DNA from: Vombatus ursinus
Lineage: Eukaryota; Chordata; Mammalia; Diprotodontia; Vombatidae
Direction of reading: 5' to 3'
Assembly: GCF_900497805.2 (NCBI RefSeq)
Contig: NW_020954599.1
Span: 45,307,241-45,371,240 of the forward strand
DNA length: 64,000 nt
The position numbers and the translations under genes are program-made. The notes beneath the pieces are model-generated. The model did not search any database. It saw only the letters and a program-made list of their open reading frames with translations, and was not told where the DNA came from. Position 1 is the first letter of the stretch. The number at the start of each line of letters is the position of its first letter. This document shows positions 1 through 9,862 of this stretch, one piece after another.

Positions 1-60
1 TCTCTCTCTCTCACTTTCTCTCTCTTCCTGTGTGTGTTTTGGTCCGTCTGTCTCTATCCC
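1..60. repeat. CT-rich low-complexity sequence
   Basis: Pyrimidine-rich stretch of tctctc runs with a short tgtgtgtg segment at the very start of the window. No further structure is visible. Confidence 0.7.
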
Positions 61-311
61 TGTATTCACTAATGAAGTCTCAGAAATAATGATTACATAT
101 AGCCATCCCAGTGGTTTCTCAATTGTTCATCAATAACAGACATTCAGTGATTGTACTTATATTGTTGCCCTGGTGCTAACTGATACTCAGTAAGCCAGTG
201 GAGGGAAGGAAGAGAACATTGGAGTACATGCATCCTCTTTCCTTCTTCATGTTTGCCACTGATTCAACAAAAGACAGAATTAAGTGTCTACTGATGCTCT
301 AGAAATTTTAC

Positions 312-425
312 ATAAAAATGATGATGATGATGATGATGATACCAAGCATTTATTAGTGCTTTAAGGTTTGCAAAGGGCTTACAAATATCATCTCATTTTA
401 TCCTCAAAAAAGGTAAATTATTCAA
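312..425 (-). repeat. MIR/MAR1-type CORE-SINE 3' end
   Basis: Starts with a (gat)n run and continues 'tttattagtgctttaagg' then 'gcaaagggcttacaaatatc' and 'atctcattttatcctc'. This is the reverse complement of the usual CORE-SINE 3' region (aaatgagataatatttgtaaagcgctttgcaaacctt...). Only the 3' part is present. Confidence 0.7.
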
Positions 426-597
426 GACCATAAAAAGTGGATCTCTAATAATGGAATTTCGCACAAAATCATCTCTGTATATTCCACATTCATCCAAGTA
501 TGGGTCCAAATGTAGGCTATACCCCTAAAATGAAATATCTTTCAAAGAAAAAATATACTCATATATACTTAAAATCATACTAATTATGAATTTCCTT

Positions 598-728
598 TAA
601 ATGGATGAATAGATTCTAAAAACATTCATTAAATTTTTACTATGTTCCAAACACTACTAACCTTTGGAGATACAAATACAAAAGTGAAACAGTTTCTGCC
701 CTTAAGACCCTTATATTCTAATTCATTC
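598..728 (-). repeat. L2 LINE 3' end remnant
   Basis: Reads 'tcattaaatttttactatgt', then 'ggagatacaaatacaaaagt' and 'ctgcccttaagacccttata', the reverse complement of the L2 3' end ('aggagctta...gggatacaaa...cactatgtgcc...aataaatg'). Old and diverged. Confidence 0.6.
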
Positions 729-729
729 T

Positions 730-1735
730 ATAATGGTTTTTCAGCAGACTTGCCTTCTTAATGTGTGTAACATAGGCAATTAACCAACTCTTTCATTACA
801 CCTCTCCCACTCTTCCATTCACCAATCATGCCTTATCCTGGTTGTAATATATAATACTGTAATATGAAAGTATAACATCCCCTGAGCCATACTGGAAATT
901 TCCCAGAAGCATAGAGGTGATACGAAAGCCATTTGGGTATTCAAAATTTACTCAAAACAATCTTGCTTTACTGCTCTGAAGGATCTATAATTTCACTAAG
1001 GTGGGTAATGTCTCCACTAATGGAGAATGAACCATACATATTTTCTTGTTTTGTGCAATTTCTGTACATGTCCTTCCATATATATCCTCCATAAGGGATC
1101 TACCTAACTTGTTGGAAGCCTTCTTCTGTGCCTTTCAATATTTTATGGGTACCAGTGATAGACTCCACCTATTCACTGTTATCCCTCACTGTCACTTCAT
1201 CATCTCCTCTTCTAGTCATATAGTTCCTTGATAATGACTTCTTAATCTTCATAAATCTTCAGTGATCATTAGATGCCTCCTACCTATATCCATGATGCAT
1301 CTTGTATCAATATGTATTGCCTTTTGGGTTATCTGCAATTTTGATTCTTCTATGATCATGGTGTTCTATGATTTGTAGCCATTTGGTACCACTAGGAAAA
1401 TAATGATGTTTAAAAGAATGGTTTTGGAAGCCTCAAAATGCAAATAATAGATAATAGCTTTTCTATGGCCATCCCCATATGTGCATGTGTGAGTACATAT
1501 ATACACACTAGTATTTGAAATTCTTTACTGGTAATTTTTTTTAAAATCCCAGAGTTAATATTATGGGAAAGTGATCAATTATTAGGATATCCCAAATTTG
1601 ATTTCCTTGTTATCAGCATAAGCAGTGAGAAGTGGTCATTAGCAAATGATGTGGAAAAAAATCAGAAATTCAATACTAGGAAACCAGGTACCTGACAGAT
1701 ACGAGAGTATTAAATAAAGCATACTTCTCCAGGGT
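730..1735. other. Unassigned AT-rich sequence
   Basis: I see no recognisable repeat or coding pattern. A 61-codon ORF at 1046-1231 on the plus strand has no supporting signal and is probably chance. Confidence 0.4.
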
Positions 1736-1737
1736 GT

Positions 1738-1960
1738 TAAGATTTATGAAATGCTCTCCTCTCAACCCTCTCTTGCACATTATACAATAATTCTTATCTC
1801 CAATTTACAGAAGAGAAAACTAAGCCTCAGAGGAGGTCAGTGACTTGACCATGATTGTGCTACTCGTAAGAGTCAGTACTAGAACTCAAACTCGGATTCC
1901 TGACACTACATCCAGGACTCTTCCTATTATACCACACTGCCCACCTTGAAGAAGAAGGTC
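1738..1960 (-). repeat. MIR-type SINE
   Basis: Contains 'atctccaatttacagaagag', 'ctaagcctcagaggaggtca' and 'cttgaccatgattgtgct', followed by 'agaactcaaactcggattcc'. This is the antisense form of the MIR core (cctcagtttcctcatctgtaaa...). The small minus-strand ORF here is a by-product. Confidence 0.7.
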
Positions 1961-2089
1961 TCATGTAAAAGATCTTCCACATTCCATCTGCTGTGGAAAT
2001 GGGGATGGGATTTATTGAATTTAGGAAAGACATAAGGAGCAGACCAAGGCACCTCACCATGGCCGTTGATAGCCCTACAATGACTAGCA

Positions 2090-3600
2090 CCCATATCAGT
2101 CAACTTTAAAAAAAGTTTCTGCTTTGTATTGATAACTATTCAAAACCAGTCAAAAGTTTTCTTCCTCTAAGTGGACTAAAGTTGTGAAGAGCTATGGAAC
2201 ACTGACCAAAAAATCCACCCAAAATAAATTTTACGACAAACACAGATCTACAAGGAAACTCCTTTGTAGTGTTTTCCAAAGGGCTGGGCTTTTTGAACAT
2301 TTTACACAGGAAAATATTATACAGCGGAAATGTCACTTTATGGGCCTTTGGCTGAGACCTTTTTTTATTTTAATGAATGTGATATTTCTGGAAATGTTAC
2401 ACAGAATAAATTTCCCCTGTACTGTATTGGTAAAATAATCCAAAGTTACCTTTTGACTTTCAGCATGGATTTTGAGAGGAAAAGCATTTTATATCCTTTC
2501 TTCAGGATTTTTCTTTCTCCCATGTGGATTTTAGCTCCAAAAGCCCCACCAAGTATCCATCTATGGTACTCTACCTTTAACAAAAGGTAAACATATCGAC
2601 AAACTATCAAATGAGTGGTAAGGAGTTTTCCTTAACAGTTCAATTACCATTAAGGGCTGAAAAATTGGGTGCATGTGAATTCTGCTCTGTATTAAATTAC
2701 CCCCAGCATTTTAAAAACACCTGGATGGGTTCAAAAAGTAACGCAAGGCTGAGAAAAATATGAATTAATGAATAACACATTTCAGTGATCGAAAGTTTTT
2801 GACTTCCATAGACCTATAAATTAAGTGTTCTGCGGGTAAAGTTGGCACCCATGGATCAAATAATGTTAATGTAAGCAGATGCAGATTTCTGAAGTCTTTT
2901 TATGTAGAGTGTGGTTAGTTCCTGCTTTCTATGCTATGTTAATGAATGCCAGGGAGACTGTAAGCTGTATTTTAACTTTTTGTTTACATCGTTGGACACA
3001 TGCTGAGAGGGCAGTAAGTGCCATTCCCATGCTATCAGTCTCACCACATGGACTTAAAAGGTCCAGGCTTACACAATTAATCACATCTTTTTTTAAATGA
3101 TTTGGTTTCCCACATTTAACATAATAGGCTTTTGTTATTTTTTAATAGCTTTGGCATAAAAGAAATACACTAACTGTTTAAATGTAAAGGCATAGCCTTC
3201 ATTACAATAAGTTGTTAAGTTTAATATGTCTGGATTATGATACCCTCCTGATTATCCAATATGGTATTGCATTAATTCTTCCCCCTTCCTCCACTGGAAG
3301 CAAGTAGCAGAAAATACAGTGGTAAATTTGGTTGGCTTTTCAACAAGGAAAGCCTAGCTGAGTGAAGCAGGTTCAACCAAAATGGAGACATGGATTTGGT
3401 TCTATGGTGTAGCATCAACTCAGGGAAAGTCTGAAAATCAGTGCGATCAATAGAATATTTCTTTCACTCACCAGTCACAATAACTAGAGATATTGTTCAC
3501 ATGGTAATAGTTTGCTAGTTATTAGCTATTTTGCTAATAGTTGGTGGCAGCAGACTGTTGTTAGCTTCAGTGTATTTCATTTTATACTTTTCAAAGGATA
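2090..3600. other. Unique AT-rich block, candidate conserved noncoding DNA
   Basis: About 1.5 kb without recognisable mobile elements, unusual in this repeat-dense window. It holds homeobox-like AT motifs (for example 'cacaattaatcacatc' near 3072) and ORFs of 60-90 codons on both strands with no family resemblance. I infer only that it is single-copy. Whether it is conserved or regulatory cannot be judged from one genome. Confidence 0.4.
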
Positions 3601-3611
3601 TTTTCTTGTAT

Positions 3612-3840
3612 TGGTGTAATGGATAGAAAGCTGGCCTCGAAACCACAAAGATCTGGATTCAAATCTCACCTTAGACACATACTCACTGGGATCCTGGGCA
3701 ACTCATTTAACCTCTTAGCACTCTAGACTCATCTTTAAGACTATAAGTTAAAGAGAAGGCACCAGCCAGAATTGGTAAAGTGAGAGATTCCTTACCATGG
3801 AGCTCCTTATACCAGTGAAATCACAGACCCAGTCCCTATC
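3612..3840 (+). repeat. Marsupial CORE-SINE, full-length type
   Basis: Begins 'ggtgtaatggatagaaagct', has a B-box-like 'gattcaaatctcacc', the core 'cctgggcaactcatttaacc', then a distinct 3' region 'cttataccagtgaaatcaca' ending in 'cctatccctg'. The same 3' type recurs at 21,330 and 37,380, so this is a separate SINE subfamily from the MIR-tailed copies. Confidence 0.7.
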
Positions 3841-3867
3841 CCTGTCTTCATATGCTATCCCATTTTA

Positions 3868-4060
3868 TTTGGTTCAACATCTGTGTGAGATTAATAAGGC
3901 TGGTATTTCTATACTTGTGTTACAGAAGAGGAACCTGAGACCTAGGGACAGTCAATGACTTGCCTAAGACCACTCAATTAAGAATGACAGAGCTAGGACT
4001 AGAACCCAAGTTTTCTGTCACATCCAATACCCTCTCCATTCCTCTCTGCTGATCATATGA
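3868..4060 (-). repeat. MIR-type SINE
   Basis: Shows 'gttacagaagaggaacctga', 'cttgcctaagaccactcaat' and 'agctaggactagaacccaag', the antisense MIR core (gaggaaactgaggc...cttgcccaaggtcac...gagccaggattcgaaccc). Confidence 0.75.
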
Positions 4061-4605
4061 ATAAATTAATTTCTTTATCCTCTCATCAAATAAAAGCTTT
4101 TGACTAGATGATTTCTAAGACCCCTTGTTTCAGAGATTCAAGCCGCGGAGACTATCAAATCTATGAAACTTTTGAGTGAAAGTGGCAAATGATTGACTTC
4201 TGTGACAAGGTGATCACTTTGCTATCAATTATGTCACTGGGTCTGGGAAAGAAGAGGTAAAGCATAGTTAAATGCACAGGTGTTTTTTCATTCAAAGACA
4301 TGGTTGGGACTCAGAAGTATCTGTTGTCTGGTTCTGAGACTATATATTTCAGGCCTTCCACTTAAGGATCCTTGATGTATCAGTAGTGTAAATCAACCTA
4401 TTATTCCTAGAAATAGTAAAGATCAATATAAGAACAGGTCTTCATTTCAATCAGTGTGCAAACTGAGTGAGCATTTATGCAACTCTCTGGAATAAAGGGG
4501 AGATAGTAACTGCTCATGGTTAACAAGTTTTCTTAGACATTGTTGAACTAAGTAGAAAAATCCATGTATAAACAGGAATTTTCTACCCATTTCACCTTCC
4601 TTCTA
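4060..4605. other. Unassigned sequence
   Basis: No gene or clear repeat seen. Some MIR-like wording at the left edge ('gatgatttctaagacccctt') suggests a decayed plus-strand MIR 3' part. Confidence 0.35.
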
Positions 4606-4607
4606 TG

Positions 4608-4740
4608 AGTTGCCTTAAAAGGCAAGTTCCTCAAGGACAGATACCACCTTTTTTTTTTATTTGTATTTATAAAATTCTCAGCACTTAGCGCAGTGTCTGG
4701 CACATAGTAAACTTAATAAATGTTTGTTGATTTGACTCGC
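4608..4740 (+). repeat. L2 LINE 3' end
   Basis: Classic L2 3' terminus: 'aagttcctcaaggacagata', 'cttagcgcagtgtctggcac' and 'taataaatgtttgttgattt'. Confidence 0.85.
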
Positions 4741-4834
4741 TACCTATAGCCAAAAGAGTGAGATGACTTCACCCCCAGGAAGATATAGTTTGCTGTTAAA
4801 AAAAATGTAACTGGAGAAAAGAGGAAATAATCTT

Positions 4835-4975
4835 GGTGGTGCCTAAGAAGAGCATTGAATTTGGAAAATGAAGGTTTGAATTCTAGTTCCAGTTCTGCTA
4901 TTTATTAGCTGCATGACCTTGGGTAGGTTATTCCCCCTCTATCAATATAAAGTTGTTCATCTTCAAAACCAAGAT
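4835..4975 (+). repeat. MIR-type SINE
   Basis: Contains 'aagagcattgaatttggaaa', 'tttgaattctagttccagtt' and 'tagctgcatgaccttgggta', the sense MIR core. Confidence 0.7.
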
Positions 4976-4979
4976 AATA

Positions 4980-6080
4980 ATCAATGCCAGACCATTTGTG
5001 CTCTTGGAACAATTAACATCAAAATTCACCCAGGATAAGCAGGATGAAATATACCCTCAAATCAACATTTAAAGACAAATTTACCTGGAGTAGGAGGGTG
5101 GGGTGGAGGGTAGACAGTGAGGAATAGGAAATGGACTATCTGATAGTTCACTACTTTAACTAATTATTGTTGCTAACTAGGTGCTAAGCTCAGTTGTTCC
5201 CAAGCTACTGAAGTACTGCAAATGCTGTCAGTGACCTTTGAATTTCACTATGGTGAGACAATGTCTTGGTAGCCCTGCCCAGTTACTTTCAACTCTAAGC
5301 CATGCCCTGGCTACTTCACAGGAGTTTTATCTTCAGGACCAGATGAAATAATGAATGCTAAAGTAATGTAAATTGTATATGAGGTATTAATAATCACTGA
5401 GGAAAGTCATGAAAGTGACATCTAGATACCACTATGGGTAACAATTGATGACTTGGTCCTTTGATAGCTGAATCATAACCATGATAGCCTGCTAAGCCAG
5501 CAGACTCAAGGTATGATAATTTGCAAGAGAGAGACAGATAGAGACAGAGCAAGAAAGGAAAAAAAAGAGACACAGAGAAGCAAAAGAAGGAGGAATTAAC
5601 AATGTGTCTATAATACACTGTACTGACATTTGATCTAAGGATGATTCAGTCATTAGCAAGAAGAGAACAGGTTAGCTAACCCTGTTGGTACTTTGTGTTG
5701 CAGATGAGCAAACTGTGGTTCTGATCATATTCTCTGTACCATGATTTATACTTTATGATTTTAGAATTTTTGATCAAATTCAAGTGAATTCTCTTCTTTT
5801 GGTCTCTATGGAGACACGAGCCCTTTAAACAGCAAACTTTGGTTACTGCATCAATGTTTTTGCTTAATTATTTTCCTTCATTACATGGTAGGATTCTTTG
5901 TTACATGTAAAAACAAAAGGTTATCAAACTTATTTTTAAAAATAAGCAGTAGGTGCTTAATAAATGTGGAAATACATTTTGAATTTAGATGTAGATGATA
6001 ATTTCACTTCTAAAAAATATTGGTTGTTCAATATCTACATTCATGGATAAAGTTTGTACAAACACACAATACCCTTGGCC
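4980..6080. other. Unassigned sequence
   Basis: About 1.1 kb with no recognisable gene. A purine-rich patch (gagagagacagatagagacagag) sits near 5525-5585, which alone explains the small minus-strand ORF there. Confidence 0.35.
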
Positions 6081-6094
6081 TGTTTTTTTCCCGG

Positions 6095-6315
6095 TGCAGG
6101 GAAACATATGATGAGGTCTAGAGGTTAGGGGTGCTGGAACCCCCAGATCACAACACATGGGTCCTTCCCAAAAGAATTCAATCCAAGCCTTCTTGCAGCC
6201 AAAGACAAGGTTTATTAAAGATCCATCATATTGGCCAGACTCTTAAGGAATCTGAGCACCTGTGAGCTAGTGGCCAGATTGTAAAAATCTCAGCAGTGGC
6301 TTGATTATAAGAATC
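6095..6315 (-). mobile_element. Solo/partial endogenous retrovirus LTR-like remnant
   Basis: Read on the minus strand it contains a poly(A)-signal context 'ctttaataaaccttgtcttt' followed by a U5-like segment that runs into 'gggggttccagcacccctaa'. Such a layout is typical of the R-U5 part of retroviral LTRs. No internal region is visible, so this is a partial, broken fossil of uncertain family. It directly abuts the cyclin B2 pseudogene on its right. Confidence 0.4.
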
Positions 6316-6841
6316 CCAGCCAGAAATAGACATTTTGATCCTAAAAGAATACAAGTTTGAACTGGGTCAACCACCTCCACTCTGCTTCTTAAGATATGCA
6401 TCAAAAGGCAGTGAGGCAGATGCTGAACAGAATCCTTTAGCCAAATGTCTGATGGAGCTGCTTGTCATTAACTATGACATGAGACACTATCATACTTTTG
6501 AGAAACCTGCTGCTGCTGCTTCTTGTTTGTACCCAAAGGTTTTAGGTCAAGGCAAATGGAGCCTAAACCAAGAGTATTACACTGGGTACACAGTGAATGA
6601 TTTATTGGAAGTCATGCAACACATGGCTAAGAATATAATGAAAGTAAATGCAAAGGACAAAATATCTTTTGTCAATCAAGAATAATTATGCAAGCAAAAA
6701 TCTCATCAAAATCATCATAATTCCTCAGATTTTTAGAGACCTTGCTTCACCTCTATTGAAAAGATTGCAAGATTATTAGATTCAAGTAGGAAGAATTTTG
6801 GTCAAAGCATTTTTGTATATCATTATTAATTTAGAACTGTG

Positions 6842-6887
<46 letters not shown>

Positions 6888-6983
6888 ACATACGGATTTT
6901 TTGCTCTGCTTCTTAGAAATTTTTATCTTGTTTTCTTAATGTGTACTCAGGAAAAATAAAACCACTAGTTTTCCTTAAGGAAA
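6316..6983 (+). pseudogene. CCNB2: Processed, 5'-truncated cyclin B2 pseudogene
   Basis: The plus-strand translation from about 6323 to 6685 reads [28 protein letters not shown], then [39 protein letters not shown] and [16 protein letters not shown]. This matches the second cyclin box and C-terminus of cyclin B2, the CDK1-activating mitotic cyclin, and it is closer to B2 than to B1 ([24 protein letters not shown]). One frameshift near 6684 moves the ending (NYASKNLIKI...IPQIF..DLASPL) to another frame. It covers roughly the last 150 residues of a protein of about 400 residues. The several exons of the parent gene are joined without introns, so it is a retrocopy. The 3' UTR appears to continue, with a (TG)n inside it, to a polyadenylation signal near 6955 ('ggaaaaataaaacc'). 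No poly(A) tract follows. It is non-functional as a cyclin because the N-terminus, the first cyclin box and the reading frame are lost. Confidence 0.88.
6843..6885. repeat. (TG)n microsatellite
   Basis: About 21 uninterrupted TG units inside the 3' UTR-like part of the cyclin B2 pseudogene. Confidence 0.97.
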
Positions 6984-7126
6984 TTTGTATATATTTTCCC
7001 TCAGAATTTAGTGCTCAATCATTATATACTTGCTTTGACTTGGTATTGATGAATTGTTGTATACAGCAATTAAATAATATGATTTCTCTCACTTAACTTA
7101 TTCTTCCAATGGAGAAATTATGGAAT

Positions 7127-7300
7127 GAAAGAAGAGAAGAAGGAAAGAAGGAAGGAAGGAAGGAAGGAAGGCAGGAAAGAAGGAAGGCAGGAANNNNNNN
7201 NNNGAAGGAAGGAAGGAAGGAAGGAAGGCAGGAAAGAAGGAAGGCAGGAAAGAAGGAAGGCAGGAAGGAAGGAAAGAAAGAAGGAAGGAAGGAGATAAAA
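7127..7300. repeat. (GGAA)n / (GAAG)n microsatellite with assembly gap
   Basis: Purine-only array of gaagg/gcagg units. Ten N bases lie at 7194-7203. The long overlapping Lys/Arg/Glu- or Pro/Ser/Phe-rich ORFs on both strands are artefacts of this array. The true array length is unknown because of the gap. Confidence 0.97.
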
Positions 7301-7611
7301 AGGGAGAGAGCAAGGGAAGGAAACACTTCCTTTCTCTCAGTAGAGCAGTGAGGACTTCAGATGCAAAATTCAGTAGACATACTCAAATATGGTCACTATG
7401 TTGGTTGTGTTGGTTGGCTTTGCTTAAATGTTTTTGGATATTTGTTGTTTTTCAGTTACAATGTTATATTCCATGAGGATAGAGAATTCAGGGAAATAAA
7501 CCTGTTGAATAAAAACAAAGATTATAACAAAAGTTATAAAACTTTTCTCAATCTTATGAATAATAAATCTAGATAAATTTAAACATATGATGCTTTTTTC
7601 TCTTTTCTAGC

Positions 7612-7911
7612 TTGATTTTCAAACCAATTGTTTTTAAGGCTCTGGATTATGGCAAGAACTTTGTTTCAATCATTTGTGACAAATATCTAAACTGGATTCT
7701 GTCTAAAAGAAGAGACTTATTGTCCTTTTTGATAATTTATGATGATGAATTAAAGATAACACTGGAGGTCAAATATGCTTTAAAAAGTGCTTTGAAAGTA
7801 AATTTTGGAATTGTATTTGTTCAGGATCTTAAATTTTTAGAACCAAAACCCAACAGACTTTATTATTTATTATTGAAACACCTTTGGCAGATATGGGACA
7901 GAAGGAGTTAA
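7612..7911 (+). other. Orphan ORF (99 codons) behind a splice-acceptor-like site
   Basis: An open frame begins directly after 'ttttttctcttttctag' at 7594-7610, a strong polypyrimidine tract plus AG. The translation (LIFKPIVFKALDYGKNFVS... KSALKVNFGIVFVQDLKFLE...) is rich in Leu, Lys, Phe and Tyr, has no signal peptide or clear transmembrane pattern, and belongs to no family I recognise. It stops with TAA just before a MIR. There is no ATG near the start. It may be a terminal exon, an exon fossil or a chance AT-rich ORF, and chance cannot be excluded because unrelated ORFs of similar length occur in repeats here. Confidence 0.25.
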
Positions 7912-7927
7912 CATCATTATTTTAGAA

Positions 7928-8080
7928 AACCAGTATAGTGTAATGTTTTCAAAGCCAGGAGATCTGGATTCCAGCCCATGTCTTGGACAAGTCCCTCAAC
8001 CTTGCTTAGATTCTTATAGCATCTTTAAAATAGAATTGAGCTAAGTCTCCTTCCAGGTCTAAAACCCTATGATATTACAG
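7928..8080 (+). repeat. MIR-type SINE
   Basis: Contains 'accagtatagtgtaatgttt', 'aggagatctggattccagcc' and 'tctccttccaggtctaaaac', the sense form of an old MIR with the 'tcccttccaggtctaaaattc' ending. Confidence 0.7.
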
Positions 8081-8545
8081 ATGAAGATGCAGATGGGAGA
8101 TGGACTTTTTTTAGGTCCTATACAAAATCTTTAGCATATCTAGAAATAGCCGTCTATTCTTAGTTCTAACTATTCTCCATCTCCCTAACTGATAATCAGC
8201 TCTCAAGGACATTTGGATAACAATCCTTCTACCAGTCTCAATGATTCTTTATTTTTCAAGGGAATTAGAAAGTGCCCATGAATCAACTAGTATGTTATTT
8301 ATTGTTTTATGAGAACATCAGCAGAAACATTTGTTAAAAAGCAAGACTTCCAGGGGTTGCAAATAAAACATACTAGAAAGAAGTAATACCCACTAGAAGC
8401 AAATGAATTTACACGGTGGATGAGGCATTGTGCCAACATGGAAGCAGGGTTACCATGACTAGATATAAATAAATATAGCTGTTTGGAGTGGCAGATTCTA
8501 GTGGCAAACATTAATTAAAAGTAGATTAGTAAGTGGACAGTGGTG
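8080..8545. other. Unassigned sequence
   Basis: No gene or clear repeat recognised. A 70-codon minus-strand ORF (8299-8511) has no supporting feature. Confidence 0.35.
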
Positions 8546-8546
8546 A

Positions 8547-8551
8547 TGAGA

Positions 8552-8591
<40 letters not shown>

Positions 8592-8592
8592 G
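8547..8592. repeat. (GA)n microsatellite
   Basis: Long gagaga run with one interruption, followed by a looser gata/gatg-rich tract to about 8665. Confidence 0.95.
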
Positions 8593-8714
8593 AGGATAGC
8601 ATGATAGATATAGATGAGAGAAAGATAGATGGATACCTTGATAGAAGTGGATAAATGAATGACTAAATTAATAAATTGGTCTAGTTGCTATTTTCAACAC
8701 ACAGTATGCCACCT

Positions 8715-9216
8715 CTTGCCTCCATGCATCTGCCTGCCTTTATCTAGACTCCTCTACCTCCTTATCTTGCTTCTTGAAACTCCTTACTGTCTTAAAGTCT
8801 CAGCTCAGGGAATACCTCCAACACTAAACCTTCACTGATCACTCCAGTTCTTAGAAACACAGGTTTAAATTTAGAGCTGGAAGCAGCCTTAAAGTCCATC
8901 TAATCCAACCCTTCCTTGTACAGATTAGGAGCTAGGCTCTGAGAAGTTAAAGGACTAACTCAAGATCACTCACATCCAGGACTATTTCACTTTTCCACAT
9001 TTTCATTCCATCTCCCACCAAAAATTTAATTTTGCATTAACTTTACCTGTTATATTTTTTTATCAAGAAATGTTATATGCCCCCAGGAAAACGTGACCTC
9101 TTTTAAGAGCAAAGGCTGTCTCATTTTTTTGCTTTTTTCCTCCGTACCAGGACAATGCTTTCTATATGGTAAGCACATAATAAATACTTATTGAATGAAT
9201 GAATGAATGAATGAAA
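8715..9216 (+). mobile_element. L2 LINE 3' end interrupted by a MIR
   Basis: Left part has 'ctccttactgtcttaaagtc' and 'tcactgatcactccagttct', typical of the L2 3' UTR. The right part from about 9030 ends 'catataataaatacttattgaatgaatgaatg'-like. An antisense MIR (8858-8990, 'cagattaggagctaggctct') sits between, so the L2 is older than the MIR. The tail is an ATGA repeat (about 9192-9216). Confidence 0.75.
8858..8992 (-). repeat. MIR-type SINE inserted in L2
   Basis: Contains 'gagctggaagcagccttaaa', 'catctaatccaacccttcct' and 'aactcaagatcactcacatc', an antisense MIR. Confidence 0.7.
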
Positions 9217-9324
9217 GAATGTTGGATGCCCTCTCCATTTCCCCTCTAGCTGCCACCGTACCACACTATATAGAGATGGTGTTGGACCTACGGATCTAAG
9301 TTGGTGTCAGAATAAGGGATAAAA

Positions 9325-9635
9325 GAGTCAAGTCAAGTTAACAAGTATTTATTAAGCACCTATTACGGTCTGGATACTGTGTTAAGCACTGGAGTTACAA
9401 AGAAAGGTCAAAAAAAAAAACCCTTGCTCTAAAAGAGGTCACAGTCTAATGGGGAAAACATGCAACCAATTTTATAAAAAGAAGACACGAACAGGATATG
9501 TTGAAGGTTATCTTAGAGAGAAGACTCTAACACTAAGGAGAATCAGGAAATGGTTTTGCAGAAAGTAGGATTTAACCTAAAGGAAGCCAGGGAAGCCAGG
9601 AGATAGAGATGAGGACGGAGAAGATTCCAGGCATA
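9325..9635 (-). mobile_element. L2 LINE 3' region
   Basis: Reads 'acaagtatttattaagcacc', 'gatactgtgttaagcactgg', 'agaggtcacagtctaatggg' and 'aaggaagccagggaagccag' in the order expected for an antisense L2 3' end. Confidence 0.85.
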
Positions 9636-9862
9636 TTGTTGTCATTGTTGTTGTTCAGTCACATCCAACTCTGTGACCCCATTTGGAGTTTTCTCGGCAA
9701 AGATACCAGAGTGGTTTGCCATTTCTTCTTCAGCTCATTTCATAGATGAGGAATTAAGGCAAACAGAGTTAAGTGACTTGCCCAGAGTTAAGTGACAGCT
9801 AGTAAGTATCTAAGGTCAGATTTGAATTCATGAAGATGAGTCTTCTTGATTCCAAGACGACC
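9636..9862 (-). repeat. MAR1-like CORE-SINE
   Basis: Antisense copy: 'tgttgttgttcagtcacatc', 'gaccccatttggagttttct', 'gagtggtttgccatttcttc', 'acttgcccagagttaagtga' and 'gaagatgagtcttcttgatt'. This is the SINE type with the aacaacaac tail. Confidence 0.85.

Noticed and set aside
7093-7351. Overlapping ORFs of 71-80 codons on both strands
   Set aside because: They are translations of the GGAA microsatellite and its gap, with Lys/Arg/Glu or Pro/Ser/Phe periodicity.
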